Origin: an uncultured Candidatus Melainabacteria bacterium | GTDB taxonomy: Bacteria; Cyanobacteriota; Vampirovibrionia; LMEP-6097 | Direction of reading: 5' to 3' | Length of the DNA stretch: 33,390 nt | Assembly (NCBI GenBank): GCA_937927525.1 | Contig: CALBDR010000220.1 | Span: forward strand, 1-33,390 | Part shown: piece by piece, positions 25,183 through 32,759 of the stretch | Numbering within the stretch: position 1 is the first letter of the stretch | Layout of the letters: each line of letters starts with the position of its first letter | Notes under the pieces: model-generated | Told to the model about the DNA's origin: nothing | Database searches by the model: none | The model's input: the letters and a program-made list of their open reading frames with translations, nothing else | Position numbers and translations under genes: made by a program

Positions 25183-26164
25183 ACTGTTTTCCAGCTTCAA
25201 AATTTAAAGCCTTTTCTACAGTATATATCTTTTTATCCTGAGATTCATAATAGGTACGCATTAACATATCTGCTAAAAGTCCCATCATTGCGATTTGGAT
25301 AGAAACAGTGAAAAACATCGCACTAATAACAGGTAGTGGTGTCGAGTCTAGGTCGATACCATAGCCAAATTTAAGTACTAATGCCCAAACGGTGCTTGCA
25401 ATAAATAGTAAGAAACTAAGCATCGCCATACCACCGAAAACATAGATAGGTTTAGTTGCGTAATTAGTTAAAAACTTCATGACGATTAAATCAAGGATAA
25501 CTTTAATGGTTCGATTAATACCGTATTTAGAAACTCCAAAGCGACGAGCGTGGTGCTTAACTGGCATTTCTGTTACTTTTGCTCCATACCAGCTAGCGCA
25601 AACTGGGATGAATCGATGTAATTCACCATAAAGTTTCACATATTTTAAAACATCAGCTTTATATGCTTTTAAGCTACAGCCATAATCGTGTAAATGAACT
25701 CCAGAGATTACAGAGATAATTTTATTAGCGATAACTGAAGGTAACTTACGATTGATAAAAGTATCTTGTCTGTTTTTCCTCCAACCACTTACTACGTCGT
25801 ATCCTTCTTCTACTTTTGCGATCAAATCAGGTATGTCAGATGGGTCATTTTGTAAATCTGAATCTAGGGGAATCATGATTTCACCACTTGCATGCTCGAT
25901 GCCAGCTTGCATAGCTGCTGTTTGACCATAGTTTCTTCTTAATTTAATAACTTTAATATTAGGTTTTTTCGCTGCTATAGCTGCTAATAGTTCATAACTT
26001 CTGTCTGAACTGCCATCATCAGCGTAAATAACTTCATAACTTAATTTCCCATCTAAGGATTGCTCAATCTCAGCTTGAAGTAGATCAATATTCTCTTCCT
26101 CGTTATAGACTGGGATGATTAATGAGGCTTTATATTTATATTCTGGCTTACTTCCGTTTAGCAT
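25169..26164 (-). CDS. Family 2 glycosyltransferase, polyprenyl-phosphate sugar type (DPM1/ArnC/GtrB-like)
   Basis: 331 residues. A GT-A domain with 'SLIIPVYNEEENI' (14-26), 'YADDGSSD' (47-54) and 'IPLDSDLQNDP' (98-108), the DxD-type site, is followed by 'SKYGINRTIKVILDLIVMKFL' and two membrane helices (about 235-262 and 275-300). Members move a sugar from a nucleotide to undecaprenyl or dolichyl phosphate at the cytoplasmic face of the membrane. The sugar cannot be inferred. It starts 20 bases after ftsX. Confidence 0.88.
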   Translation of the reverse strand: MLNGSKPEYKYKASLIIPVYNEEENIDLLQAEIEQSLDGKLSYEVIYADDGSSDRSYELLAAIAAKKPNIKVIKLRRNYGQTAAMQAGIEHASGEIMIPLDSDLQNDPSDIPDLIAKVEEGYDVVSGWRKNRQDTFINRKLPSVIANKIISVISGVHLHDYGCSLKAYKADVLKYVKLYGELHRFIPVCASWYGAKVTEMPVKHHARRFGVSKYGINRTIKVILDLIVMKFLTNYATKPIYVFGGMAMLSFLLFIASTVWALVLKFGYGIDLDSTPLPVISAMFFTVSIQIAMMGLLADMLMRTYYESQDKKIYTVEKALNFEAGKQYAQV

Positions 26165-26184
26165 TTAGATCATTATAGCCTAAA

Positions 26185-27060
26185 CTAAATCTTTATATAC
26201 TTACTAGTAACCATATAACTACTAGCAGAGCACACTGTAATTCCAGTCAGTAACATTATCGAGAAGATCAAGCCAAGTTCATTACTAGAATCAAAGCTAA
26301 AAGTAAGTGGCATTATAGTTTTAAATGAACTTTGGAATGAATTCCATATGAATTGTTGGAAGAAAAGTAATGGTAGTATCGCTATGATAGCTGAGACGAC
26401 ACCATAGAAAACTCCATGAGTAATGAATGGTCCTCTAATAAACCAGTCGTCCACACCTACTAATCTCAGTATCTTAATTTCGAGTGATCTAGATTTAATA
26501 ATCAACTGTATAGTATTGGAGATAATCGTAACGGTACTTATCGCTAAGATTAAAGTGATAAATAACCCAAAAGAAAACAATATAGAACGAACTCGCTTAA
26601 GTCCTTGGAATAATTCTGGAGAAAAGCTTATCTGTTCAATCCCAGAGTAATTCTTGATTTTTTCTACTACAGGTTTTAGATCCTGTGCTTTTTTTACATT
26701 TACATGCAGTGTGTCAGGTAAGGGATTACCAGCCTCATCACTAAAGCCAAATTTGGCTCTGAAATTTTTCCAAGCAATATCCTTAGGAATGATATCTACC
26801 TTTTTAACTTCTTCTATCTGGCTAATTTTATTAGCCAGAGACTTAGTTTCGGCACCATCTAATAGGTAAACCGATAACTCAAGCTGATTATCGAGGTTTT
26901 GATAAATCTGTTTAATCGATGAGTTAAACTGTAATACACCCCCAAATAGTGCTAAAGTCACGGTTAAAATACTGATAACCATGAAATTAGACATACCAGA
27001 GAACTTAATGCTCTGATAGGTTTCTTTAAGAATGCGCCAAATAATTCTAAGACTACGCAT
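26185..27060 (-). CDS. ftsX: Cell division protein FtsX
   Basis: 291 residues with the FtsX layout: a cytoplasmic N-terminus, membrane helix 1 (about 25-45), an extracytoplasmic domain with 'LDNQLELSVYLLDGAE', 'VKKVDIIPKDIAWKNFRAKFG', then three membrane helices with 'SRSLEIKILRLVGVDDWFIRGPFITHGV'. With FtsE it forms a type VII ABC system that activates envelope peptidoglycan hydrolases at division. It overlaps ftsE by eight bases. Confidence 0.93.
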   Translation of the reverse strand: MRSLRIIWRILKETYQSIKFSGMSNFMVISILTVTLALFGGVLQFNSSIKQIYQNLDNQLELSVYLLDGAETKSLANKISQIEEVKKVDIIPKDIAWKNFRAKFGFSDEAGNPLPDTLHVNVKKAQDLKPVVEKIKNYSGIEQISFSPELFQGLKRVRSILFSFGLFITLILAISTVTIISNTIQLIIKSRSLEIKILRLVGVDDWFIRGPFITHGVFYGVVSAIIAILPLLFFQQFIWNSFQSSFKTIMPLTFSFDSSNELGLIFSIMLLTGITVCSASSYMVTSKYIKI

Positions 27061-27733
27061 AAGGACTTGGATTTAAAATAGTATCATTAACCAGTTTACC
27101 ATTTTCTAGAACAAGTACTCTTTCTCTAAATTCTTTTACGATTTTATGGTTGTGAGTGCTGACGAGAACTGTGGTTCCACGTAATGATATACTTTTTAGT
27201 AAATTAAAAATTTCAATAGATGTTTTAGGGTCTAAGTTCCCAGTAGGTTCATCTGCTATTACTAGAGGTGGTCCCTGGACTATCGCTCTTGCGATACCGA
27301 TTCTCTGCTGCTCACCACCAGAAAGCTCATCTGGGTATGCTCCAGCTCTATCAAGAAGTCCTACTAAATTTAAAGCACCACCGACTCTTTTTTGAATTTC
27401 AAATTCAGATACACCTAAGCCTCTTAAGCCATAGGCGATATTATCAAAGATAGTTTTATTTGGTAAAAGTTTAAAGTCTTGGAAAATTATACCCATGCGA
27501 CGACGTAAGTATGGAACTTTATCATTAGAGAGAGAGCTTACATCAATATTATTAATGAGTATTTGACCGTGAGTATTATTTTCTTCTCTGTAAAGAAGCT
27601 TCATCAGTGTAGATTTACCAGCTCCGCTTGGACCTACTACGAAAACCATCTCACCAGCTTCAATGTCGAAACTTATATTATCAAGTGCCTTAATGGGACC
27701 AAAAAATTTACTTACGTTTTTGAATTTAATCAC
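27053..27733 (-). CDS. ftsE: Cell division ATP-binding protein FtsE
   Basis: 226 residues from a GTG at 27733. Walker A 'GPSGAGKST', Q-loop 'IIFQDFKLL', signature 'LSGGEQQRIGIARA', Walker B 'LVIADEPTG' and H-loop 'STHNH' are all present. The frame extends to another GTG at 27778, but those 15 codons are poorly FtsE-like and hold a TATAAT box (27749-27744 on the - strand); the family normally begins M-I-x-F, as at 27733. With this start the 5' leader would be only a few bases. It drives FtsX. Confidence 0.93.
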   Translation of the reverse strand: MIKFKNVSKFFGPIKALDNISFDIEAGEMVFVVGPSGAGKSTLMKLLYREENNTHGQILINNIDVSSLSNDKVPYLRRRMGIIFQDFKLLPNKTIFDNIAYGLRGLGVSEFEIQKRVGGALNLVGLLDRAGAYPDELSGGEQQRIGIARAIVQGPPLVIADEPTGNLDPKTSIEIFNLLKSISLRGTTVLVSTHNHKIVKEFRERVLVLENGKLVNDTILNPSPYA

Positions 27734-27744
27734 TCTTTTTGTTA

Positions 27745-27760
27745 TTATACAGCAGTATAA
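27745..27760. promoter_or_regulatory. Palindrome between ftsE and tetR, candidate TetR operator
   Basis: TTATAC AGCA GTATAA, perfect 6-bp arms around four bases, in the 74-base divergent gap. It overlaps the TATAAT box for ftsE on the - strand (27749-27744). Position next to a TetR-family gene suggests an operator controlling ftsE and perhaps tetR. Confidence 0.5.
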
Positions 27761-27807
27761 GTTCTTTTTTACTTTCACCTAGAAGCTCTGTGGAATATTA
27801 ATATTTA

Positions 27808-28419
27808 ATGAATACTGATCTAAAAACTGCAAAATCTCGTAAGACTTGTAAGAATATTTTAGATTCAGCGCGTAAAGTTTTCTCTGAAAAGGGTTTTAAC
27901 TCTGTAAGTGTAAAAGATATTGCTAAAGAGGCTTGTATCGGGCATGGAACTTTTTATCTTTATTTTCAAGATAAAAAAGATGTTTTTAATAGATTAGTTG
28001 AAGAAGTTGAAGATGATCTCTACACGGCATTTGAAGGTGGTGTTGATTTAGATATCGATTACGCTGAGGGTTTGAGTGCTTATCGTGCACTAAGAAAAGA
28101 TATCTCAGCTCTATTTAAAAGTTTTCGTAGGAATTACGATATCATCAGGCTTTGCCGTGAGCTTGCTGGTTTGGATTTAGAGTTTGCAGATAAGTATTAT
28201 AAAATTCGTTTACGTTTGATTGAGCGTAGCGAAAGGATTATAAAAAAAACAGCTTTAGCTAAGCATGTTGACCCTAAGATCTCGGCTGTTGCGATTTCAG
28301 GCTTAATAGAAGGTGCGGTAGAAGAACTTTTAAATGAAACCAACCCGCATCGTATTGAAATGGATGAAGATAAGCTTTTATCTACAGTTGCTAAGATGTA
28401 TTTTAAGCTTTTGATTTGA
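27808..28419 (+). CDS. TetR-family transcriptional regulator
   Basis: 203 residues. The N-terminal DNA-binding domain is typical: 'KNILDSARKVFSEKGFNSVSVKDIAKEACIGHGTFYLYFQDKKDVFNRL'-like, with the recognition helix around 'GHGTFYLYF'. The C-terminal ligand domain is all-helical; the ligand is unknown. It diverges from ftsE and faces the thiolase gene tail-to-tail, so it may control its own promoter, ftsE or the thiolase. No Shine-Dalgarno is obvious before ATG 27808. Confidence 0.88.
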   Translation: MNTDLKTAKSRKTCKNILDSARKVFSEKGFNSVSVKDIAKEACIGHGTFYLYFQDKKDVFNRLVEEVEDDLYTAFEGGVDLDIDYAEGLSAYRALRKDISALFKSFRRNYDIIRLCRELAGLDLEFADKYYKIRLRLIERSERIIKKTALAKHVDPKISAVAISGLIEGAVEELLNETNPHRIEMDEDKLLSTVAKMYFKLLI

Positions 28420-28479
28420 GGTTAAAATAATATTGAATTGAATAGTTTGGCACTCTTTGAATTTGCCTAATTATCTTTT

Positions 28480-28590
28480 TTGAATTTGAATAAGCATATT
28501 AGGCTCGCTGATAATAAAACATCGTTCATTTTAAGTTTAGATTTGGCGATTATGTCTGGTATTTCAGCTATTGCTTATGATTACTATTAG
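28480..28590 (+). pseudogene. Short remnant resembling the membrane segment of DUF5706/Pycsar-type effectors
   Basis: In the 186-base gap between tetR and the thiolase, one frame reads 36 codons from TTG 28480 to TAG 28590. It contains 'HIRLADNKTSFILSLDLAI', close to the 'AD.KAs..ls' helix start of DUF5706 and related SLATT-type membrane effectors. The same frame upstream (from about 28426) is open except for one TAA at 28468-28470 and continues 'ELNSLALFEFA'. This looks like a decayed fragment; no cyclase partner is present. It may also be a chance match. Confidence 0.3.
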
Positions 28591-28605
28591 TATTTTTAAG
28601 TTGTT

Positions 28606-29772
28606 TTAAACTAACTCAACTATAGTTGCAATTCCTTGTCCGAAACCTACACACATAGTTAGTAGACCACGTTTTAACTCACGTCTCTCGAGCTCATTTA
28701 CTAAAGTTGCAAGTATTCTTGCTCCAGAACAACCTAATGGATGACCTAAAGCTATAGCACCACCATTTACATTGAGTTTTTCAATTGGAATATTTAATTC
28801 TTTTACACAAGCAAGCACTACAGAAGCAAAAGCTTCATTAACTTCTACTAAATCCATATCAGCCATGCTTAAGCCTGTCTTTTCGAATAATTTAGTAACT
28901 GCTGGAATAGGTCCAGTTAACTGCGTTTCAGGGTCACTACCACAGACATAACTTTTAATAATTTTAGCTCTAGGTTTTAAATTATATTTAGATAAAGCCT
29001 TTTCACTTGCAAGTAAAACTGCTGCAGCACCGTCAGTGATTTGGCTTGCATTTCCTGGAGTTATTACCCCACCATCTTTAAAAGGTGTAGGTAGAGTACC
29101 CATTTTTGCCATATCGATTGAAGCTCTAATTCCTTCGTCTTTAGTTACTAAGCCGAATGCCTCAGTATTTACTCCGATAATTTCTTTATCAAAATAACCA
29201 TTGGATTGAGCATTGAAAGCTTTCTGGTGAGACTCTGCACTAAATTTATCTAATTCCTCTCTAGTGAAACCCCATTTCTCAGCGATCATTTCAGCAGATT
29301 CACCCATAGTTTTTACTTGGTATTTCGCGAGGTAAGAATCAGATATGCTAGTACCTTGGCTAGCTGAAGTTGGAATGGGTAAAGTATCCATCCCCATAGG
29401 AATTCGGCTCATATGCTCTAAACCACCAGCAATCAATAAATCATAGTCACCTGCTTTGATCGCTTGGTTTGCAAAATCTACAGCCTGCATACCAGAACTA
29501 CACATTCTATTAATTTGTATCCCTGGCACTGTTTCATCTAGAGCCATTAATGAAATTAATCGAGCGATGTTCATTCCTTGCTCTGCAATAGGCGTTACAC
29601 AACCATAGATTAAATCTTCTACGGCTTTAGGATCGACATTATTTCTTTCTATTAAAGCTTTAACAGGAGCTGCTCCTAAATCCATGGGGTGGACCCCAGA
29701 TAGAGAACATCCTATTTTCCCTCTACCCATAGGGGTTCTTACTAAATCTACTATAAATGTTTCTTGTGTCAT
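28606..29772 (-). CDS. Acetyl-CoA C-acyltransferase (thiolase)
   Basis: 388 residues, normal thiolase length. Active-site Cys91 lies in 'QINRMCSSGMQAV'; the C-terminal part has 'NEAFASVV', 'VNGGAIALGHPLGCSGARI' and 'MCVGFGQGIA' with the second catalytic Cys. It either cleaves 3-ketoacyl-CoA in beta-oxidation or condenses two acetyl-CoA; the N-terminal 'VRTPMGRGKIGCSLSGVHPMDLGAAPVKAL' is nearer FadA-type enzymes, but I cannot decide. No partner beta-oxidation gene is adjacent. The start ATG 29772 faces the CBS gene 145 bases away. Confidence 0.93.
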   Translation of the reverse strand: MTQETFIVDLVRTPMGRGKIGCSLSGVHPMDLGAAPVKALIERNNVDPKAVEDLIYGCVTPIAEQGMNIARLISLMALDETVPGIQINRMCSSGMQAVDFANQAIKAGDYDLLIAGGLEHMSRIPMGMDTLPIPTSASQGTSISDSYLAKYQVKTMGESAEMIAEKWGFTREELDKFSAESHQKAFNAQSNGYFDKEIIGVNTEAFGLVTKDEGIRASIDMAKMGTLPTPFKDGGVITPGNASQITDGAAAVLLASEKALSKYNLKPRAKIIKSYVCGSDPETQLTGPIPAVTKLFEKTGLSMADMDLVEVNEAFASVVLACVKELNIPIEKLNVNGGAIALGHPLGCSGARILATLVNELERRELKRGLLTMCVGFGQGIATIVELV

Positions 29773-29803
29773 GAGATAACTAATTAGCTTTTTATTAAAA
29801 AAG

Positions 29804-29819
29804 TTTTAACCTAAGGTTA
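29804..29819. promoter_or_regulatory. Palindrome upstream of the thiolase gene
   Basis: TAACCT-A-AGGTTA (29807-29819) is a perfect 6-bp inverted repeat in the thiolase promoter region. The overlapping 12-mer TTTTAACCTAAG (29804-29815) recurs exactly upstream of atpD at 32730-32741. It could be an operator or a shared promoter element. Confidence 0.35.
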
Positions 29820-29880
29820 TTATTCCACTATTTTAAATTAAGAATATGTCTTTCGAAATAATTCTATATCTTGCTATTGC

Positions 29881-29911
29881 TTGACATTAACTCATGAATT
29901 AAGGGTAGAAT
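29881..29911 (+). promoter_or_regulatory. Sigma-70-type promoter of the CBS gene
   Basis: A consensus -35 TTGACA (29881-29886) and -10 TAGAAT (29906-29911) are 19 bases apart. The -10 ends six bases before ATG 29918, so transcription would start at or next to the A of the start codon, predicting a leaderless mRNA. The spacing is longer than the 17-base optimum. Confidence 0.5.
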
Positions 29912-29917
29912 TAATAT

Positions 29918-30454
29918 ATGGTATCTGATTATATAGAAGAAGAGTTACAAATTATGGATGAAAGTATTAAGTCCACTTTTGATAATATTTCAGCTGCCAT
30001 AGAGATTAATGATCCTATTAAGATTCTTAATTTAGATTATATTCATACTGTTACTCAGGATACTAATTTAAATGAAGCTGTAGCTTATATGGCCGATAAC
30101 AATAAAGGTTGTGTCGGTATACGTGATACAGAAGGTAAAATCGTAGGTATTTTTACTGAAAGAGATTTACTTAGAAGAGTAGTTTCTAAAAATATAAATA
30201 TGAGTAGTTCTAAAATCCAAGACTATATGACTCGTAACCCTCAAATGCTTTCAGAGGAGGATCCTATTGCTTTTGCCTTGAATAGAATGTCTGATGGGTC
30301 TTACAGACATATCCCTATTACTAAAAATGGTGAAGTAAGATACATGCTTTCTGTTAAAGATATAGTTGATCAGATTTCACTTGCTTATAGAGATAAGGTT
30401 TTAAATCTACCACCTCAGCTAAAACAGGACTCCTCAAGTCAATACGGTGGTTAG
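29918..30454 (+). CDS. Paired CBS-domain protein
   Basis: 178 residues: a polar N-terminus (1-40), CBS 1 (about 42-98, 'VGIRDTEGKIVGIFTERDLLRRV') and CBS 2 (about 105-165, 'YMTRNPQMLSEEDPIAFALNRM', 'YRHIPITKNGEVRYMLSVKDI'). CBS pairs bind adenine nucleotides such as AMP or ATP and act as energy sensors. The partner or target is unknown. It is a single-gene unit with its own promoter. Confidence 0.88.
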   Translation: MVSDYIEEELQIMDESIKSTFDNISAAIEINDPIKILNLDYIHTVTQDTNLNEAVAYMADNNKGCVGIRDTEGKIVGIFTERDLLRRVVSKNINMSSSKIQDYMTRNPQMLSEEDPIAFALNRMSDGSYRHIPITKNGEVRYMLSVKDIVDQISLAYRDKVLNLPPQLKQDSSSQYGG

Positions 30455-30457
30455 TTC

Positions 30458-30476
30458 ACTAATTAAGCTTATTAGT
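30458..30476. terminator. Hairpin between converging CBS and coiled-coil genes
   Basis: ACTAAT taagctt ATTAGT has perfect 6-bp arms in the 36-base gap between the two stops. No T-run follows directly on the + strand. A bidirectional terminator is plausible by position only. Confidence 0.35.
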
Positions 30477-30490
30477 TCCACACTGCTTTT

Positions 30491-30910
30491 CTATTTAGAG
30501 TCTTTAATTTCTTCGTGTATGTTGGTTTCAGTAATTTTTTTGTTTTGATTTTTCTTTAGTTTATTAATATGCACCTCTGCTTCTTTTAATCTAGTATTGA
30601 GCTTTTGAATAGTCTGCATGACTTTATTGATTTCAAAAGTAACGTTTTCACGTTTTTTTAAATTAATGATTCTCAAGTTTTTTTGAATATACTTAATATC
30701 CTGATCAGTATAAGGAATTAAATTCATATTTAAATTTTGTTTTGGGTCTTCTAAGACCTTTTTCATAGCTTCCTCTAAGATAGCAAACTCCTCTAACTGT
30801 TTATTATTAAATAGTTTATGGAATTCATTATTAATTAAATCAATAATAAAATCAAAATCACTTTTAAGTGATTTTATAATCACTTGAAAAACGTGATTAG
30901 TTTGCTTCAA
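30491..30910 (-). CDS. Hypothetical coiled-coil protein
   Basis: 139 residues, no signal peptide or membrane helix, very rich in Lys, Asn and Glu. It looks fully helical, with a heptad-like C-terminal half ('EINKVMQTIQKLNTRLKEAEVHINKLKKNQN'). I do not recognise a family. The TTG start at 30910 is supported by a six-G run (30924-30919) eight bases upstream; the next in-frame ATG is well inside the protein. It is last in line behind atpD and the small membrane protein, 112 bases after the latter, and has its own upstream direct repeat. Confidence 0.7.
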   Translation of the reverse strand: MKQTNHVFQVIIKSLKSDFDFIIDLINNEFHKLFNNKQLEEFAILEEAMKKVLEDPKQNLNMNLIPYTDQDIKYIQKNLRIINLKKRENVTFEINKVMQTIQKLNTRLKEAEVHINKLKKNQNKKITETNIHEEIKDSK

Positions 30911-30955
30911 CTGATATTCCCCCCGATATATTGCTTAATTAAGATTACAAAAACA

Positions 30956-30974
30956 TGGTTAATAACAGGTTAAC
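30956..30974 (-). promoter_or_regulatory. Two direct repeats resembling a cyanobacterial-type Pho box
   Basis: On the - strand GTTAACCT and ATTAACCA are separated by three bases, giving TTAACC twice with an 11-base period. This is the spacing of PhoB-type binding sites (cyanobacterial consensus PyTTAAPyPy repeats). It lies 46-64 bases before the coiled-coil gene start. Two copies only, and the first base of each is not a pyrimidine, so it is a candidate only. Confidence 0.3.
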
Positions 30975-31022
30975 TATTATCTTAAAAGTGCTCTTAGCTA
31001 GAGAATTCTCGAAAGTCTTCAT

Positions 31023-31247
31023 CTAATTTTCAGAATCATTTTTTGATTTGGATTTTATTTGAGAGTTTGCTTTATCGACAAATTTTTTGATTTTGAAAAA
31101 GGTAAGGATAATACCTAATGTCGCGAAGATCATTATCGACATGACTTTATAGTCTAAGCCATAATGCTCAAATATATATTCTCCAAGGAAGTAACCTAGA
31201 AAAACAGCAGAGGGTATTACATATGCGATATCAAAGAGTTGCCACAC
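31023..31247 (-). CDS. Small two-helix membrane protein downstream of atpD (AtpI/AtpQ-like)
   Basis: 74 residues with two membrane helices ('IAYVIPSAVFLGYFLGEYIF' and 'MSIMIFATLGIILTFFKI') joined by a short polar turn, and a charged Lys/Ser/Asn tail. Size, topology and the Gly-containing first helix resemble AtpI/AtpQ-type small proteins of F-type ATPase operons. The GTG start overlaps the atpD stop by one base (TAGTG), so translation is coupled. The family call is inference from context; sequence alone is too short. Confidence 0.65.
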   Translation of the reverse strand: MWQLFDIAYVIPSAVFLGYFLGEYIFEHYGLDYKVMSIMIFATLGIILTFFKIKKFVDKANSQIKSKSKNDSEN

Positions 31248-32686
31248 TAGATAGTTTTAGCTTTTTCGATAGCTTCATCAATAGAACCTACCATATAGAA
31301 AGCTTGCTCTGGAAGATCGTCATGCTTACCTTCCAAGATTTCTTTAAAACTTCTAATAGTATCTTCTAACTTAACATATTTACCAGACATACCAGTAAAT
31401 ACTTCAGCTACGAAGAAAGGCTGTGATAAAAACTTCTGAACTTTTCTAGCTCTATTAACGGTGTTTCTATCTTCTTCAGAAAGCTCATCCATACCTAAGA
31501 TAGCGATGATATCTTGTAACTCTTTATATCTTTGAAGAATAGCTTGAACTCCTCTAGCTACTTTGTAGTGCTCTTCCCCTACAATAGACTCTTTAAGAGC
31601 TGTAGAAGTAGAATCTAATGGATCAACCGCAGGGTAAATACCAAGCTCTGCGATAGATCTATTAAGTACTGTAGTCGCGTCTAAGTGAGAGAATGTAGTC
31701 GCTGGAGCTGGATCTGTTAAGTCATCCGCAGGTACGTATACCGCTTGAACTGAAGTAATAGAACCGTTTTCAGTAGAAGTAATTCTTTCTTGAAGTTGTC
31801 CCATCTCGTTTGCGAGTGTCGGCTGATAACCTACAGCTGAAGGCATACGACCTAAAAGTGCTGATACCTCTGAACCTGCTTGAGTGAATCTGAAAATATT
31901 ATCAACGAAAAGGAGGGTGTCTTTTTGTTCTTTATCTCTAAAGTATTCAGCCATAGTTAAACCTGTGAGAGCAACTCTCATTCTCGCTCCTGGAGGCTCA
32001 TTCATCTGACCGTATACTAGAGCAACTTTCTCAAGTACACCTGAATCTTTCATCTCATGGTATAAATCGTTTCCTTCACGAGTTCTTTCACCTACACCAG
32101 AGAAAACTGAAATACCATCGTGGGCTTTCGCTACATTATTAATAAGTTCCATGATAAGTACTGTCTTACCTACACCAGCACCACCGAACAAACCGATCTT
32201 TCCACCTTTTACATATGGCTCTAAGAGATCAATTACTTTAATACCCGTTTCAAAAATCTCTACTTGAGTAGCTTGTTCAGAAAGAGCAGGTGGCTCTCTA
32301 TGAATAGTAAGATCTTCTTTAGCCGCTACTTTAGGTCCGTTATCAACTGGCTCACCTAAAACGTTAAAGATTCTCCCTAAAGTAGATTCACCAACAGGTA
32401 CTTTGATAGCGCTTCCTGTATCTACTACTTTCATACCTCTAGCTAAACCTTCTGTAGCGTTCATAGAAATAGTTCTAACTCTGTTATCACCTAGTAAAAG
32501 TTGAACTTCAACAGTTACTACTACTTCATCACCAAGGTTATTTTTACCCGTAATTTTCAGTGCATTAAAAATTTCTGGGAGATGTCCGTTACTAAACTCA
32601 ACATCAACAACAGGCCCGATGACCTGTATAACTTTACCTTCTTTAAGATCTGTAGCTGTAGTCATATCAATAACGGATTTTAGCAT
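31247..32686 (-). CDS. atpD: F-type ATP synthase subunit beta
   Basis: 479 residues. Catalytic features: Walker A 'GGAGVGKT', 'SGVGERTREGNDLY', 'MNEPPGARMRVALTGLTMAEYFRD', Walker B 'TLLFVDNIFRFTQAGSEVSALLGRMPSAVGYQPTL'-type segment and 'TDPAPATTFSHLDATTVLNRSIAELGIYPAVDPLDS'-type segment. It is the catalytic subunit of F1. The first ATG 32686 gives a seven-residue extension; ATG 32665 (M-T-T-A-T) is a good alternative. Unusually, the epsilon gene (atpC), which normally follows, is replaced by a small membrane protein gene, and no other ATP synthase gene is in the window. Confidence 0.97.
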   Translation of the reverse strand: MLKSVIDMTTATDLKEGKVIQVIGPVVDVEFSNGHLPEIFNALKITGKNNLGDEVVVTVEVQLLLGDNRVRTISMNATEGLARGMKVVDTGSAIKVPVGESTLGRIFNVLGEPVDNGPKVAAKEDLTIHREPPALSEQATQVEIFETGIKVIDLLEPYVKGGKIGLFGGAGVGKTVLIMELINNVAKAHDGISVFSGVGERTREGNDLYHEMKDSGVLEKVALVYGQMNEPPGARMRVALTGLTMAEYFRDKEQKDTLLFVDNIFRFTQAGSEVSALLGRMPSAVGYQPTLANEMGQLQERITSTENGSITSVQAVYVPADDLTDPAPATTFSHLDATTVLNRSIAELGIYPAVDPLDSTSTALKESIVGEEHYKVARGVQAILQRYKELQDIIAILGMDELSEEDRNTVNRARKVQKFLSQPFFVAEVFTGMSGKYVKLEDTIRSFKEILEGKHDDLPEQAFYMVGSIDEAIEKAKTI

Positions 32687-32729
32687 TTTATTCTTGATCT
32701 TGATAAGTTAAATACTAAAGTCTTAAATT

Positions 32730-32741
32730 TTTTAACCTAAG
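32730..32741 (-). repeat. 12-mer shared with the thiolase promoter region
   Basis: CTTAGGTTAAAA on the - strand, 44 bases before the atpD ATG, is identical to the sequence 32 bases before the thiolase ATG (29804-29815). If the -35 is TTAGGT, a TAGTAT lies 17 bases downstream of it in the atpD copy. Confidence 0.4.
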
Positions 32742-32759
32742 AACTAAGTAAGCCAAAAC

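Noticed and set aside
25183..25200. TTG start for the secreted hypothetical protein
   Set aside because: ATG 25182 gives a normal signal peptide directly; the TTG adds six residues and more overlap.
27734..27778. N-terminal extension of FtsE to GTG 27778
   Set aside because: The 15 extra residues are unlike FtsE and overlap the probable -10 box and operator.
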